This document shows positions 35,503 through 44,392 of a stretch of 64,000 bases of DNA, one piece after another. The stretch comes from DATMBF01 sp035559595. Its GTDB lineage: Bacteria; Bacteroidota; Ignavibacteria; UBA10030. The position numbers and the translations under genes were made by a program. The number at the start of each line of letters is the position of its first letter. Position 1 is the stretch's first letter. The DNA is taken from contig DATMBF010000033.1 of assembly GCA_035559595.1 (NCBI GenBank), forward strand, positions 60,420 to 124,419. The letters run 5' to 3'. The notes under the pieces are model-generated. The model had not been told where the DNA came from. It made no database searches and saw nothing but the letters and a program-made list of their open reading frames with translations.

Positions 35503-38315
35503 CAGAAGTCCCACCCGAAGAAGAATTGATGAAAGATGCCTTTCTGCAGTTTGGCCATGTCGTTTTCGATACGCTTGCCGATATCGTACCGAAGGACCAG
35601 GAAACCTCCGAGGTTCATACGAACTCCCATTCCGACACTTCCCTTCGTATCTCTGTAGTGCACATCCCACGCACTCCCGGCGTCGACAAAGATTGCGCCA
35701 CGAAACGAACCAAGCGTGATGCCGCCGAATGGAAATCGAACTCCCAACTCGTCGATAAATGGGAAGCGAAGCTCGTGACTGGTGAGCCAGAGTTTCGTAC
35801 CTCGGATTTGCCAGCGGGGCCACCCGCGCAAATCCCAGCTTCCACCCATGAAGAACCTCCGCGCTTCTTTTCCCTCATTGAACCAGATATGTGCACGAGA
35901 GGCAAGAGAGCTTCGGGTCGAAAGCCTGTTATACATTCGGTAGTCGGCGATAATCGTGTAGTAGTTGACGTTCGAGTACTGAATATCGGTTGTGTAGGCA
36001 AGCGTGAGTTTCATCCGATTGCCGTCGAGCGGACCCGTCGGTCCCCAGAGGGAGTTGTCCCAGACGAAACTCAAAGAATTCGAAACAAGAAGCGCTTTGC
36101 GGGGAAGCGTTCCCGTGTAAACATCCTTGTCTGAATTACTTACCGTGGATGTTGCTTCAACGCGCCGGAATTTTGAGATCGGATAGCTGAGAGCAAAATA
36201 GCCGCCGAACGCTCGTTCGTAGTAGAATAGATCGGGGTCCGTCAGGTCATAGCGGTTCCCGGAAAAGTGGAAGATGCCGTAAGCATAGTTTGCGCGTTTC
36301 CCAAGAGAGACGCGCGAGATAGCAATATTAAAACTTTCGAGAAACTCGGAGCGTGTCTGAGCGGTGTTGTACACGAGAAAATAGTATTGATCGTTGCCGA
36401 GAACATCGCTCATAGCAAAGACTGCCCCGCCGGAAGTTCCGAAGATCGGATCTGTCGAGACCTGGCTTTGGGCGATGTCGAGCTTATAGTCGCCGGTGTA
36501 GCGGAATAGTTCTACCGAAGTCGATCCTTCGAGCTTGCGAACACTCCATCGCACGTGTCCCTGATCGTACAGAAATTCGTGAGTGACACTCGACGAATCG
36601 TATCGGGCAGAAATATCCGAGATCGTTTTGATTTGAAAACTGAATTTCTCGAACGCCGCGAAGATGAGCTCATCGTTCTCTCCCCATGCCGGGTCAAAGG
36701 CCGCAGTGAAAAAGGATGTAATTCTCCTCATCGTACGCGTCGGGGCTCTCCTCGAATCCTCTCTCATATCCATCATCCAGATGTTCTGAGCCCCGTCAAC
36801 ATCGCTGGTGAATGCCAGCCATGATCCATCGGGTGACCAGGAAGGAGAGAAATAGCTGTTCGGCCCGGATGTCACGTATTCAATCGAGGATGTTCTCAGG
36901 TCGTAGACAAAGATGTTATGCACGCCATCGTGACCGAATGGTGTCCGATCGGAACTGAAGGCGATGCTCTTCCCATCGGGCGACCAGGCGGGATCACGAT
37001 CTTCGTAAATATCATTCGTTAATCGGATCAGCGTTCGTGATTCCAATTCAAAGATGTAGAGGTCGCTGCTTCCCGATTTGTCAATAGCCGAAAATACAAT
37101 GCGCTTCGAATCGGGCGAGAAGCTTGGCGAGCTGATCATGACGAGGCTTGCGAAGCGGATCGTTTCCACATGGTTGTCACCCTTGACGTCGTAGAGATGG
37201 AGCGCATCGTTCTCTCCACTTTTGGTTACGAAAGCAAGGATGCCCTCTCGCGACATCCCCAACTTGCTCTGGAAGAGATGGAAGGCCTCAAACTCATCCG
37301 TCTTCTCACCTTCGATCACAACCTCTGGCTTCGGCTTCTCGTCATCGAGATTCATCCGGTAAATATTTGTGTAGCCCGTGTGATTTCCAATAAAATAGAC
37401 CTGTCGCTTTTCGCCGTTGTAAAAGACCGGCTTCGAGTTGAATCCTTCGCTGATGATATTCTTCGTCACTCCGCTCGGCAAATCGTGCCCACTCATGATG
37501 GGATAATATCTCTTCTTCAACGCATAGATCCATTCCTCATCAAACTCTTTGTAATCCTTCCCGATGGTGTGTCTGAACACATCCTGGAAAGTCTTTCCCT
37601 TCCAGAAGTTCTCAAGCAGCAGAAGAATTTTCTCTTCGCCATATCGTTCGGCAACAAACTCGAGAATTGCCTGCCCTTCTTTGTACATCAAAAACGATCC
37701 GCTGATGCGTTCAATGGTGTTAAGTGGAACGATGTAATTGTTCAACACGGCATCGCGAAGCACCATCTCGGCTTGCGTGTCCCACTCAGTAGACCAGAAC
37801 TCCGCAAGTCCCTCGATGAACCAGAGCGGCGCTGTCCGGTCTTGCGGCTGCCGATGATCCAGCAGCACTCGATTGATCTTGCTGTGGGTGAAAACGTGGA
37901 TAAGTTCATGTTTGATGACGTGCCTGAATCGCTCGATGGATCCTTCAAACGGAATCACAACGCGCCCTTTGAGAAACTCAAAGAATCCACCAACACCTTC
38001 GGGGATAAAGCCGGGAGTTACGTTCGTTTGCTGGAAATGGAGGTGCGTGCTGTAAAAGATCAGTGGAATGCGACCCGCAACATTGTGATTGAACTTCTGC
38101 TCGAGTGTCTTATAACTCTCTTCGGCAAACGCAGCGCCGATTTCGGCAAGCTCCTTCATTTCCGGATAATAATAGATGTCGAAGTGCTCGGTTCGAAGAA
38201 CCTGCCACTCGAATTCCGTGTACTGGACTTTGTTTCTGCCGAAGTAATAGAATTGAGAAAAGAGGGAAGGAGAGAGAACACCAGTCAGGAGAACAATGAA
38301 CACAATCCGCTTCAT
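35502..38315 (-). CDS. Fusion of gluzincin-like metallopeptidase, TolB propeller and outer-membrane barrel
   Basis: About 937 residues. After a signal peptide (MKRIVFIVLLTGVLSPSLFSQ) comes a peptidase-like domain with HELIH near residue 136 and a downstream Glu in FIEGLAEFWS near 168-172, as in MA-clan peptidases. A TolB-like propeller follows (about 280-560; repeated WSPDGKSIAFSSD and WSPDGSWLAFTSD). The last 300 residues are strand-rich with FMGGSWDLRGWPRWQ and FVDAGSAWDV and end in FFFGWDF, an Omp85-like surface-antigen barrel ending in Phe. GAGG 8 bases upstream fixes the ATG at 38315. It should sit in the outer membrane with peptidase and propeller in the periplasm; substrate unknown. 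Confidence 0.85.
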   Translation of the reverse strand: MKRIVFIVLLTGVLSPSLFSQFYYFGRNKVQYTEFEWQVLRTEHFDIYYYPEMKELAEIGAAFAEESYKTLEQKFNHNVAGRIPLIFYSTHLHFQQTNVTPGFIPEGVGGFFEFLKGRVVIPFEGSIERFRHVIKHELIHVFTHSKINRVLLDHRQPQDRTAPLWFIEGLAEFWSTEWDTQAEMVLRDAVLNNYIVPLNTIERISGSFLMYKEGQAILEFVAERYGEEKILLLLENFWKGKTFQDVFRHTIGKDYKEFDEEWIYALKKRYYPIMSGHDLPSGVTKNIISEGFNSKPVFYNGEKRQVYFIGNHTGYTNIYRMNLDDEKPKPEVVIEGEKTDEFEAFHLFQSKLGMSREGILAFVTKSGENDALHLYDVKGDNHVETIRFASLVMISSPSFSPDSKRIVFSAIDKSGSSDLYIFELESRTLIRLTNDIYEDRDPAWSPDGKSIAFSSDRTPFGHDGVHNIFVYDLRTSSIEYVTSGPNSYFSPSWSPDGSWLAFTSDVDGAQNIWMMDMREDSRRAPTRTMRRITSFFTAAFDPAWGENDELIFAAFEKFSFQIKTISDISARYDSSSVTHEFLYDQGHVRWSVRKLEGSTSVELFRYTGDYKLDIAQSQVSTDPIFGTSGGAVFAMSDVLGNDQYYFLVYNTAQTRSEFLESFNIAISRVSLGKRANYAYGIFHFSGNRYDLTDPDLFYYERAFGGYFALSYPISKFRRVEATSTVSNSDKDVYTGTLPRKALLVSNSLSFVWDNSLWGPTGPLDGNRMKLTLAYTTDIQYSNVNYYTIIADYRMYNRLSTRSSLASRAHIWFNEGKEARRFFMGGSWDLRGWPRWQIRGTKLWLTSHELRFPFIDELGVRFPFGGITLGSFRGAIFVDAGSAWDVHYRDTKGSVGMGVRMNLGGFLVLRYDIGKRIENDMAKLQKGIFHQFFFGWDF

Positions 38316-38328
38316 GATCAACGCCTCG

Positions 38329-39378
38329 TTAGACCTTCGCCAACTCGCCTTTGAGGTAATCGATCACCTTCACCGGCGTGGGGTCTTCACCATTGAGAAT
38401 TGCAAGATAGTAGCTTACCCAATCCCCAAAATGCACAAGATAGAGCATACGCGCAAGGAGCGATCGCCCTTCGCTCCAGACTTCCGACACTCCGCCTGCG
38501 TACTGGGAGATCACCTGCTTGGTGATTTCTTCGCGGATCGCAACACGTGGATGGGTGCGACGATCTCTCAGGAAAATGACATAGGATTGTTTCATGAGCT
38601 CGGGCAATCGGTTCCAGCCCACCAGCTCGTTGTGATTCATCTCAGGCAATACATGACCAAATGCAAGCTGCTTGGCGTTTTCTGCGATTTGTCCGCGCCA
38701 TCGCAGATTGACGGCATCATAATGATCCGTTGCGGAGTAAACGATCGGAACTTTTCCCTGAATCCGTTCGGCCAGGCGAAGCGGGGGGTTGTCTTCGAGA
38801 CTTACGTTTCCGAAGGTTGCCGACTTGGGCTTGAGCAAGCGAACCGCCTCTCTGATCTCACCATCTTTGTTGCGAACAAGCTTCAGAGACGAAAACGTGG
38901 TGAGAAGCGGAATAAATGAGTATCCCAAAGCTGCGCGCGGGGAAAACCCGCTTGGGATCTTAATCCAGGGCTGCTTTAGTTTCTTTGCGATACGTGCCGT
39001 CTCGCCACCCGTGCTGATGCAGAGGATCTTTGCCTTTCGTCGTATCGCGTCCTTGTGAGCGGAGATCGTCTCCTCCGTATTACCGGAGTAACTGGAGACG
39101 ACGACGAGCGTATTTCGATCGACGAAATCCGGCAGGACATAGTGACGATTGACTATGAACGGAATTGCGAGCTCTCGCTGGAGATAGGATCGAAGCAAAT
39201 CCCCGCCGATTGCCGAGCCCCCGAGCCCTGTCAGGACAATGTTGCGAATTCCTTTTGTGTTGAGTTTGATGGTGGCACTCTTGCCGATGCGAAGAGCTTC
39301 TTCGATTTGACTCGGAAAATTCAGAATCCAACTATACATCCCAATAGGGTCGTTCCGTTTGATGTCTTCAGTGGTCAT
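38329..39378 (-). CDS. Bifunctional phosphoglucose/phosphomannose isomerase
   Basis: A 349-residue protein of the SIS-domain PGI/PMI family of archaea and some bacteria. Motifs: VLTGLGGSAIGGDLLRSYL near residue 50, VVSSYSGNTEETISA near 94, then GFSPRAALGYSF and LPEMNHNELVGW, the last carrying the catalytic Glu/His region. It interconverts glucose-6-phosphate or mannose-6-phosphate with fructose-6-phosphate. Its ATG overlaps the stop of the restriction endonuclease gene (ATGA). Confidence 0.92.
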   Translation of the reverse strand: MTTEDIKRNDPIGMYSWILNFPSQIEEALRIGKSATIKLNTKGIRNIVLTGLGGSAIGGDLLRSYLQRELAIPFIVNRHYVLPDFVDRNTLVVVSSYSGNTEETISAHKDAIRRKAKILCISTGGETARIAKKLKQPWIKIPSGFSPRAALGYSFIPLLTTFSSLKLVRNKDGEIREAVRLLKPKSATFGNVSLEDNPPLRLAERIQGKVPIVYSATDHYDAVNLRWRGQIAENAKQLAFGHVLPEMNHNELVGWNRLPELMKQSYVIFLRDRRTHPRVAIREEITKQVISQYAGGVSEVWSEGRSLLARMLYLVHFGDWVSYYLAILNGEDPTPVKVIDYLKGELAKV

Positions 39379-39959
39379 GGCAGGTTCTCGAATTCGATGG
39401 TAATACCATCTTGTTCTTTTTCATAGTAGATGATCGTTGCCTGAATCTTCTCTTGCAACGCTGACTTGGTTTTGTACGTCACCGGTTTAATTGAGATTGG
39501 AGTATCTCCCACAAATCCATCGATGCCTTTTGCCTCTTCCGCCGGTGCAGCCAGTCGGTAAGCCTTTCCGGTTTCCTTGGCAACAACTCGGAGAATTGCC
39601 TCTTGAAAACGAAGGCCTAAGAAGGTCTTCACGATCACGAGATCCTTCACCCACTTCTCTATCAACTTCTCATCGATCTGGTGCATTGATTCTCTTAGCT
39701 TAACGACCATACCGTGAATCTTTTGTGTGGCCTCGCGTATTGCATGGGGGTAACGCTTCAAATACCAATCATGCCATTCAGCCAAAGAATGCCCTTTAAA
39801 TTCTTGAATCAGATCTGACAATTGCCCGACAATTGGAGGACGAGTTCCTTGCGCATTTTGATTAGCAAGATTGATGATTTGCGTTGTGTACTTTGGGAAT
39901 TCCTCGGAATCAATCTCAAGAATGTGCCGTATTTCTTTCTCCTTAAGTTTGATTCTCAC
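39375..39959 (-). CDS. MjaI-like type II restriction endonuclease
   Basis: 194 residues. The segment IINLANQNAQGTRPPIVGQLSDLIQEF with the W-x-YLKRYPHAIREATQKI stretch matches from memory the MjaI family, whose named member cuts CTAG. A PD-(D/E)xK-like core is visible: KGIDGFVGDTPISIKP near residues 144-160. The start is GTG at 39959 overlapping the methyltransferase stop (GTGA). A sampled 60-base line here has 38% G+C against about 50% in neighbours, which suggests transfer. The recognition site in this organism is inferred only. Confidence 0.78.
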   Translation of the reverse strand: MRIKLKEKEIRHILEIDSEEFPKYTTQIINLANQNAQGTRPPIVGQLSDLIQEFKGHSLAEWHDWYLKRYPHAIREATQKIHGMVVKLRESMHQIDEKLIEKWVKDLVIVKTFLGLRFQEAILRVVAKETGKAYRLAAPAEEAKGIDGFVGDTPISIKPVTYKTKSALQEKIQATIIYYEKEQDGITIEFENLP

Positions 39960-41269
39960 TTGGCATCTATGGGCTTTTTCTGATTTTTCTCGATCTCTTC
40001 AAACTTGGACCTGAATCGGTATTGAAGAGAACGATCAACCGCCACCAACCCTTTCTTCAACATGTGCGCGTTGATGAACGTTTTATTCTTCAAATAGAGA
40101 TAGACCATGAGATGATGTTCTTCGTCGTATTTCATCTCGTCAAATTTTAGAAAGACCTGTTCTCCTTTCGTCATCTCTCGCAAGAACTCCATCGCTTCAT
40201 GTTTCATTGATGGAATCGTCCGCAGCCCAAGTAATCGAACGCGCAACCCGGAGTTCAACTCGACGATCTCTGGAGAGAGGATAGATTTGATTCGATAATA
40301 TTCTTGTCGCTTTGCTTCCTGTCCGTTGATCTTTGATCCAAACGTAAGCTTGCGCGGGTCAACTTTCTTATCGAAGCTCACTTTGTCTTTGAACACATAG
40401 GGGAGTCGTTCTATATCCTTGGAATAGTCCTTTGCCGGATCATTCTTTATGACAAACTCAAAATTTGCATCCTCTGCGAAAAGACCCTTTGTCGAAAGCC
40501 CAAGTTTCTTTTGAATGATCGGTAAGAAATCATGGTTGATTTCATATCCGACAGAGTTGCGGGCGAGGTTTTTGGCGGCAAGCGTCGTTGTACCACTCCC
40601 AAGAAAGGGATCTAACACAGTGTCCCCAACAAATGTGAACATTCGGATCAATCGTTTCGGCAGTTCTTCTGGAAACATTGCGAGATGCTTATCCTGTTTT
40701 TCACCCCCGAAGTTCCAATGGCCGGCGAAGTATTCATTCCATTCACTGATCGTCAGCTTTGAGAGCTCTTTGGCTTCTCGTGACGGTTTGGGGGGATCAC
40801 CAAGCTTCTTGAAAATCAGAATGAACTCGTAATCGATCTTAATGATCCCGTTTCTTGGATAAGGAAAGGAACCCATGATCGTTGCTCCCCCCGTTGTATT
40901 CGTTGTGGTTACCTTCTGCCAAATGACAGCCCCCATGTAGTCGAACCCCATTGTCTCACAGAACTTTATGATCTCCGTGCGAATCGGAATGACCTTATAG
41001 CGGCCATAATACACTGATCTCGCAAACTGATCGCCAATATTGATGCAAAGACGGCAACCTTTGTGGAGAACGCGATAACACTCTTTCCATACCAGATTCA
41101 GATTGTTGATGTACTCTTCATAACAGTGGTCGAACCCAATTTGATCTTGGTGGCCATAATCTTTCAACTGCCAGTAGGGCGGAGATGTAACGACAAGATG
41201 AACACTCTCATCGTTGAGGTCCGTCATTGTCCGCGAATCACCGATGACAATCTTATGGAATGTCTTCAT
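39956..41269 (-). CDS. Beta-class N4-cytosine/N6-adenine DNA methyltransferase fused to an SNase-like domain
   Basis: 437 residues. Motif IV is TSPPYWQLKDYG near residue 29 and motif I DPFLGSGTTTLAAKNL near 216, the beta-class order; TSPPYW favours N4-cytosine. The last 105 residues look like staphylococcal nuclease: LRVRLLGLRT, then VFLKFDEMKYDEEHHLMVYLYL and FINAHMLKKGLVAV. Compared with the nuclease, the first Arg is kept, but Asp40, Glu43 and Arg87 equivalents appear lost (Arg, Pro/Ser and His), so this module is probably a non-catalytic nucleic-acid binder. It should protect host DNA from the MjaI-like enzyme encoded next. G+C is lower than the neighbours (40% in one sampled line). AGGAGGG is unusually close to the ATG. 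Confidence 0.88.
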   Translation of the reverse strand: MKTFHKIVIGDSRTMTDLNDESVHLVVTSPPYWQLKDYGHQDQIGFDHCYEEYINNLNLVWKECYRVLHKGCRLCINIGDQFARSVYYGRYKVIPIRTEIIKFCETMGFDYMGAVIWQKVTTTNTTGGATIMGSFPYPRNGIIKIDYEFILIFKKLGDPPKPSREAKELSKLTISEWNEYFAGHWNFGGEKQDKHLAMFPEELPKRLIRMFTFVGDTVLDPFLGSGTTTLAAKNLARNSVGYEINHDFLPIIQKKLGLSTKGLFAEDANFEFVIKNDPAKDYSKDIERLPYVFKDKVSFDKKVDPRKLTFGSKINGQEAKRQEYYRIKSILSPEIVELNSGLRVRLLGLRTIPSMKHEAMEFLREMTKGEQVFLKFDEMKYDEEHHLMVYLYLKNKTFINAHMLKKGLVAVDRSLQYRFRSKFEEIEKNQKKPIDAK

Positions 41270-41294
41270 CCCTCCTCACCTTCATGGATTTCCA

Positions 41295-43052
41295 TCATTC
41301 AATCGGAATCTCCGGGAATTTCTCTCTCATATACTCCTTCAAATACCCCTTGATCTCGTCTTCAGTTTGCAACGAGAGCACATGGTGGGCGACGTTCTTC
41401 GCTTCTTCGTAGCGGATTGAGCGGATGATCTTTTTGATTTCCGGCAAAACAGACGGAACGACACTGAACTCATCCAGCCCGAGCCCGACAAGCAACACTG
41501 TGGCCAGTGGATCGCCTGCCATCTCGCCACACATGCCTACCCACACATTCTTGCTCCTTCCGCGTTCGATGATGCGTCGTAAAAACCGGATGACGGCGGG
41601 ATGGAACTCTTGGTAGAGGTCGGAAACAATATCGTTCGTACGGTCGACAGCCAGTAAGTACTGAATAAGATCATTCGTGCCGATGCTGAGAAAGCTCACT
41701 TCCCTCGCAAGATCGTCGGCAATGACGGCGGCAGACGGAACTTCCACCATGATGCCGATTTTGATCTCCTCATCGTACGGGATATTGTGCTCGCGTAGAT
41801 CCCTCTTGGCAACCTCAACGAGCGCTTTCGCTTCCCTCACTTCTTTGATATGCGAAACCATCGGAAACATCATCATCACGTTCTTCCGGCTGCTCGCGCG
41901 GAGAATTGCCCGCAATTGATCGAGGAAGAGCTCTTCTTTCGCAAGCATCACACGAATGCCTCGCCATCCAAGGAAGGGATTATTCTCTTTCCCGGCGTGC
42001 ACCATCATCTTGTCTCCGCCGATATCGAACGTTCGAATGATCACGGGCTTCGGATACACGGCATCGACAAGTCGCTTATACTGCTCATACTGTTCGTCTT
42101 CGGAAGGAAAGACCTCCTTCCCCAACAGCAGGGTTTCCGATCGGAACAGTCCGATACCATCGCCCCCCCGCAAATGCAAAGAGTCAAGCTCCTCTTCCAA
42201 CTCGATATTGGCTGCAAGCTGGATCCGCCTCCCATCGAGCGTTTCGGCCGGAAGATCGCGCAGAACTTGAAGACGTTGTTGGAACTCTCTGTAGCGTTCA
42301 CGCCGCTTCTCGTATTCATCAATACTCTCATCGGTTGGATTGATGATCACCATCCCGTTGTGGCCGTCGACAATCATCACGTCACCATGTTGCAGGCGCG
42401 TGGTGATGTCACGAAGTCCCACGACCATTGGAATTTTCAGGGCACGGGCGAGAAGGGCCGAATGTGACGTCACACCGCCAACTTCCATAGCATACCCCAG
42501 CACATCGTTGCGGCTAAAGATCAGCGTGTCCGCTGCTGCCAGCGAGTGCGACGCGATGATGTACGATCCGTCGAGGCGAGAGACGAGTTTCTCCTGCTGG
42601 AGATTGCGGAGAATTCTGTTCTTCACATCTTCCACATCGTGCGCTCGTTCACGCGTGTATTCGTCTTGCGCGGCAAGCATCATGCGGTGGTATTTCCCGA
42701 TCTCGTTCTCCACGACAAACTCGACGTTCTTCAACTCCTCCCGCACACGACGAAGAATCGATTGCAGCAGAACGTCGTCTTCGAGAATCATGAGCTGTGC
42801 TTCGAAAATCCTTGCCTGCTGATCACCAAGTTTCGACTGAGCAAACTCGAGGATCTTCCGCAGTTCTTTCTGTGAGCGGGCCATGGCCTCATTTAATCGC
42901 TCGACTTCTTGATCGGCCTCGGCAGGACTGATTGTCTTTTCCTGAATTTGCGGCGCCTGCTTCCGGTACAAAAAGACCGGTCCGATGGCGATTCCGGGCG
43001 ATGCCGGAATCCCCTTCAAGAGAATCTGATCCTGTTTTACGATGGAAGACAT
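41295..43052 (-). CDS. ptsI: Phosphoenolpyruvate-protein phosphotransferase (PTS enzyme I)
   Basis: 585 residues, the usual size. The phospho-histidine is in GGVTSHSALLARAL near residue 198, and the PEP domain shows IIRTFDIGGDKM, NPFLGWRGIRVML, GIMVEVPSAAV, SIGTNDLIQYLLAVDR and GMCGEMAGDP with the catalytic Cys. It takes phosphate from PEP and passes it to HPr, encoded 27 bases upstream. No sugar permease (EII) is in the window, so sugar uptake or a regulatory PTS are both open. Confidence 0.96.
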   Translation of the reverse strand: MSSIVKQDQILLKGIPASPGIAIGPVFLYRKQAPQIQEKTISPAEADQEVERLNEAMARSQKELRKILEFAQSKLGDQQARIFEAQLMILEDDVLLQSILRRVREELKNVEFVVENEIGKYHRMMLAAQDEYTRERAHDVEDVKNRILRNLQQEKLVSRLDGSYIIASHSLAAADTLIFSRNDVLGYAMEVGGVTSHSALLARALKIPMVVGLRDITTRLQHGDVMIVDGHNGMVIINPTDESIDEYEKRRERYREFQQRLQVLRDLPAETLDGRRIQLAANIELEEELDSLHLRGGDGIGLFRSETLLLGKEVFPSEDEQYEQYKRLVDAVYPKPVIIRTFDIGGDKMMVHAGKENNPFLGWRGIRVMLAKEELFLDQLRAILRASSRKNVMMMFPMVSHIKEVREAKALVEVAKRDLREHNIPYDEEIKIGIMVEVPSAAVIADDLAREVSFLSIGTNDLIQYLLAVDRTNDIVSDLYQEFHPAVIRFLRRIIERGRSKNVWVGMCGEMAGDPLATVLLVGLGLDEFSVVPSVLPEIKKIIRSIRYEEAKNVAHHVLSLQTEDEIKGYLKEYMREKFPEIPIE

Positions 43053-43079
43053 TTGATAGAGGCTTGGTTCTCTGAGACG

Positions 43080-43346
43080 CTATTTCTCGTCGAAGCCGCG
43101 CTCGAACAGATCAACAATGGCCTTTGCCATTTCTTCCTCATCCTCACCGGAGAATCGAAGGCGGAGCTTCGACCCCTGTTCTGCCGCCAGCGTCATAACG
43201 CCAATGATACTCTTGCCATTGATCTCAAATCCATCCTTGGCGATAAAGAAATCTGATTTGAACTTCGCGGCTAATTTGACAAGCGTGGCTGCGGGCCGGG
43301 TATGTAATCCCGCACGGTTCTTAATCGTTACTTCGCGTTCGATCAT
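43080..43346 (-). CDS. ptsH: HPr phosphocarrier protein
   Basis: 88 residues. The phospho-histidine is in NRAGLHTRPAATLVKLA near residue 15, and the regulatory Ser site is in INGKSIIGVMTLAA near residue 46, as in HPr proteins controlled by HPr kinase. Receives phosphate from EI, the next gene. It follows the polyprenyl synthase gene by 20 bases. Confidence 0.95.
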   Translation of the reverse strand: MIEREVTIKNRAGLHTRPAATLVKLAAKFKSDFFIAKDGFEINGKSIIGVMTLAAEQGSKLRLRFSGEDEEEMAKAIVDLFERGFDEK

Positions 43347-43366
43347 TCAGATCCATGGTGAATCGC

Positions 43367-44392
43367 TCAGAACTGCCTGTGCAACAACATATCCGCAAAC
43401 CATGCAAGCATAGCGCGTGCGCGCCCGGCTTGCAGAATTTCCAAAACATCCTTTGCGGCGGTAATGTCTTCCTCGATCCGCCGGCGCGCGGCATCGACTG
43501 CACCTGTTTCCCGATAGATGCGCTGAAAGTCCTTGATCTGCTTCCGTGAAACGCCTCCATTCTTGCTCAGGCTCTTTAATTGTCTTCGATCTTTCCCTTT
43601 CGCCCTTCGTAATGCTTCGAGGAGGAGATAGGTTTTTTTCCCCTCTACCAAATCTCCCCCAATGGTCTTTCCAAACTGCTTTTCATCTCCTACGACATCC
43701 AGCAGATCATCCTGAATCTGAAAAGCCCTTCCCACCAATTCCCCATAACGCTTCAGTGCGTCCACCTCTGCCTCGCCGGCGCCACCGATAAGCGCACCGA
43801 TTTCCGTCGCGACGGCAACCATTCTTCCCGTTTTCTTTTCGATCATCAACAGGTAGTCGTCAACACTTATTCGCGATCGAAGCTCAAATTCCTTGTCATA
43901 GGCCTGACCCTCACACACCTCAACGACTCCCTCGGTGAAGACGCGCGCGATCTCCTGTATGCGGGGAGATTGGGTCTTCAGGAGCGCCCGGTATGCAAGT
44001 GCGAGAAGCTCGTCGCCAACAAGGATCGCGACATTGGAATCCCATTTCGTGTGCACTGTTGGTCTCCCGCGCCTCGACGCAGCGTGATCCATGATATCGT
44101 CATGAACGAGCGTGAAGTTGTGCAGGATTTCAATCGCGGCACTGGCATGCATGGCGTCGGCCGCATTTCCTCCAACAGCTTCGCAGGAAAGCAGAACAAG
44201 CACCGAGCGAATGCGTTTCCCACCGCCGCCGAGAACATACCGAACGGGTTGGTAGAGCGAGCGCGGTTTTGTCTCCTTCGAGAATTCCAAGAGATAGGTA
44301 TCAACCAGCGATTTGTGCTGTCGATACAGCTGCTCAAAGTCTAGCCCCGCCACTTGCCCCCGCCCTATGCTTTCAGAACTAACTGTTGACAT
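43367..44392 (-). CDS. Polyprenyl diphosphate synthase
   Basis: About 341 residues of the trans-prenyltransferase family. First aspartate-rich motif LVHDDIMDHA followed by RRGRPTVH, second FQIQDDLLDVVGDEKQFGKT; GGGGKRIRSVLVLL precedes the first. It adds isopentenyl units to allylic diphosphates to make geranylgeranyl or longer chains; chain length cannot be read with certainty. The ATG at 44392 overlaps the end of the IPP isomerase gene by 28 bases; a GTG at 44353 with a purine-rich lead is the alternative. Its pairing with fni is metabolically sensible. Confidence 0.92.
   Translation of the reverse strand: MSTVSSESIGRGQVAGLDFEQLYRQHKSLVDTYLLEFSKETKPRSLYQPVRYVLGGGGKRIRSVLVLLSCEAVGGNAADAMHASAAIEILHNFTLVHDDIMDHAASRRGRPTVHTKWDSNVAILVGDELLALAYRALLKTQSPRIQEIARVFTEGVVEVCEGQAYDKEFELRSRISVDDYLLMIEKKTGRMVAVATEIGALIGGAGEAEVDALKRYGELVGRAFQIQDDLLDVVGDEKQFGKTIGGDLVEGKKTYLLLEALRRAKGKDRRQLKSLSKNGGVSRKQIKDFQRIYRETGAVDAARRRIEEDITAAKDVLEILQAGRARAMLAWFADMLLHRQF

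Noticed and set aside
37170..38354. A 394-codon plus-strand open frame
   Set aside because: It is antisense to the peptidase-propeller-barrel gene, whose motifs are unmistakable; the frame has no recognisable motif and arises from codon bias on the other strand.
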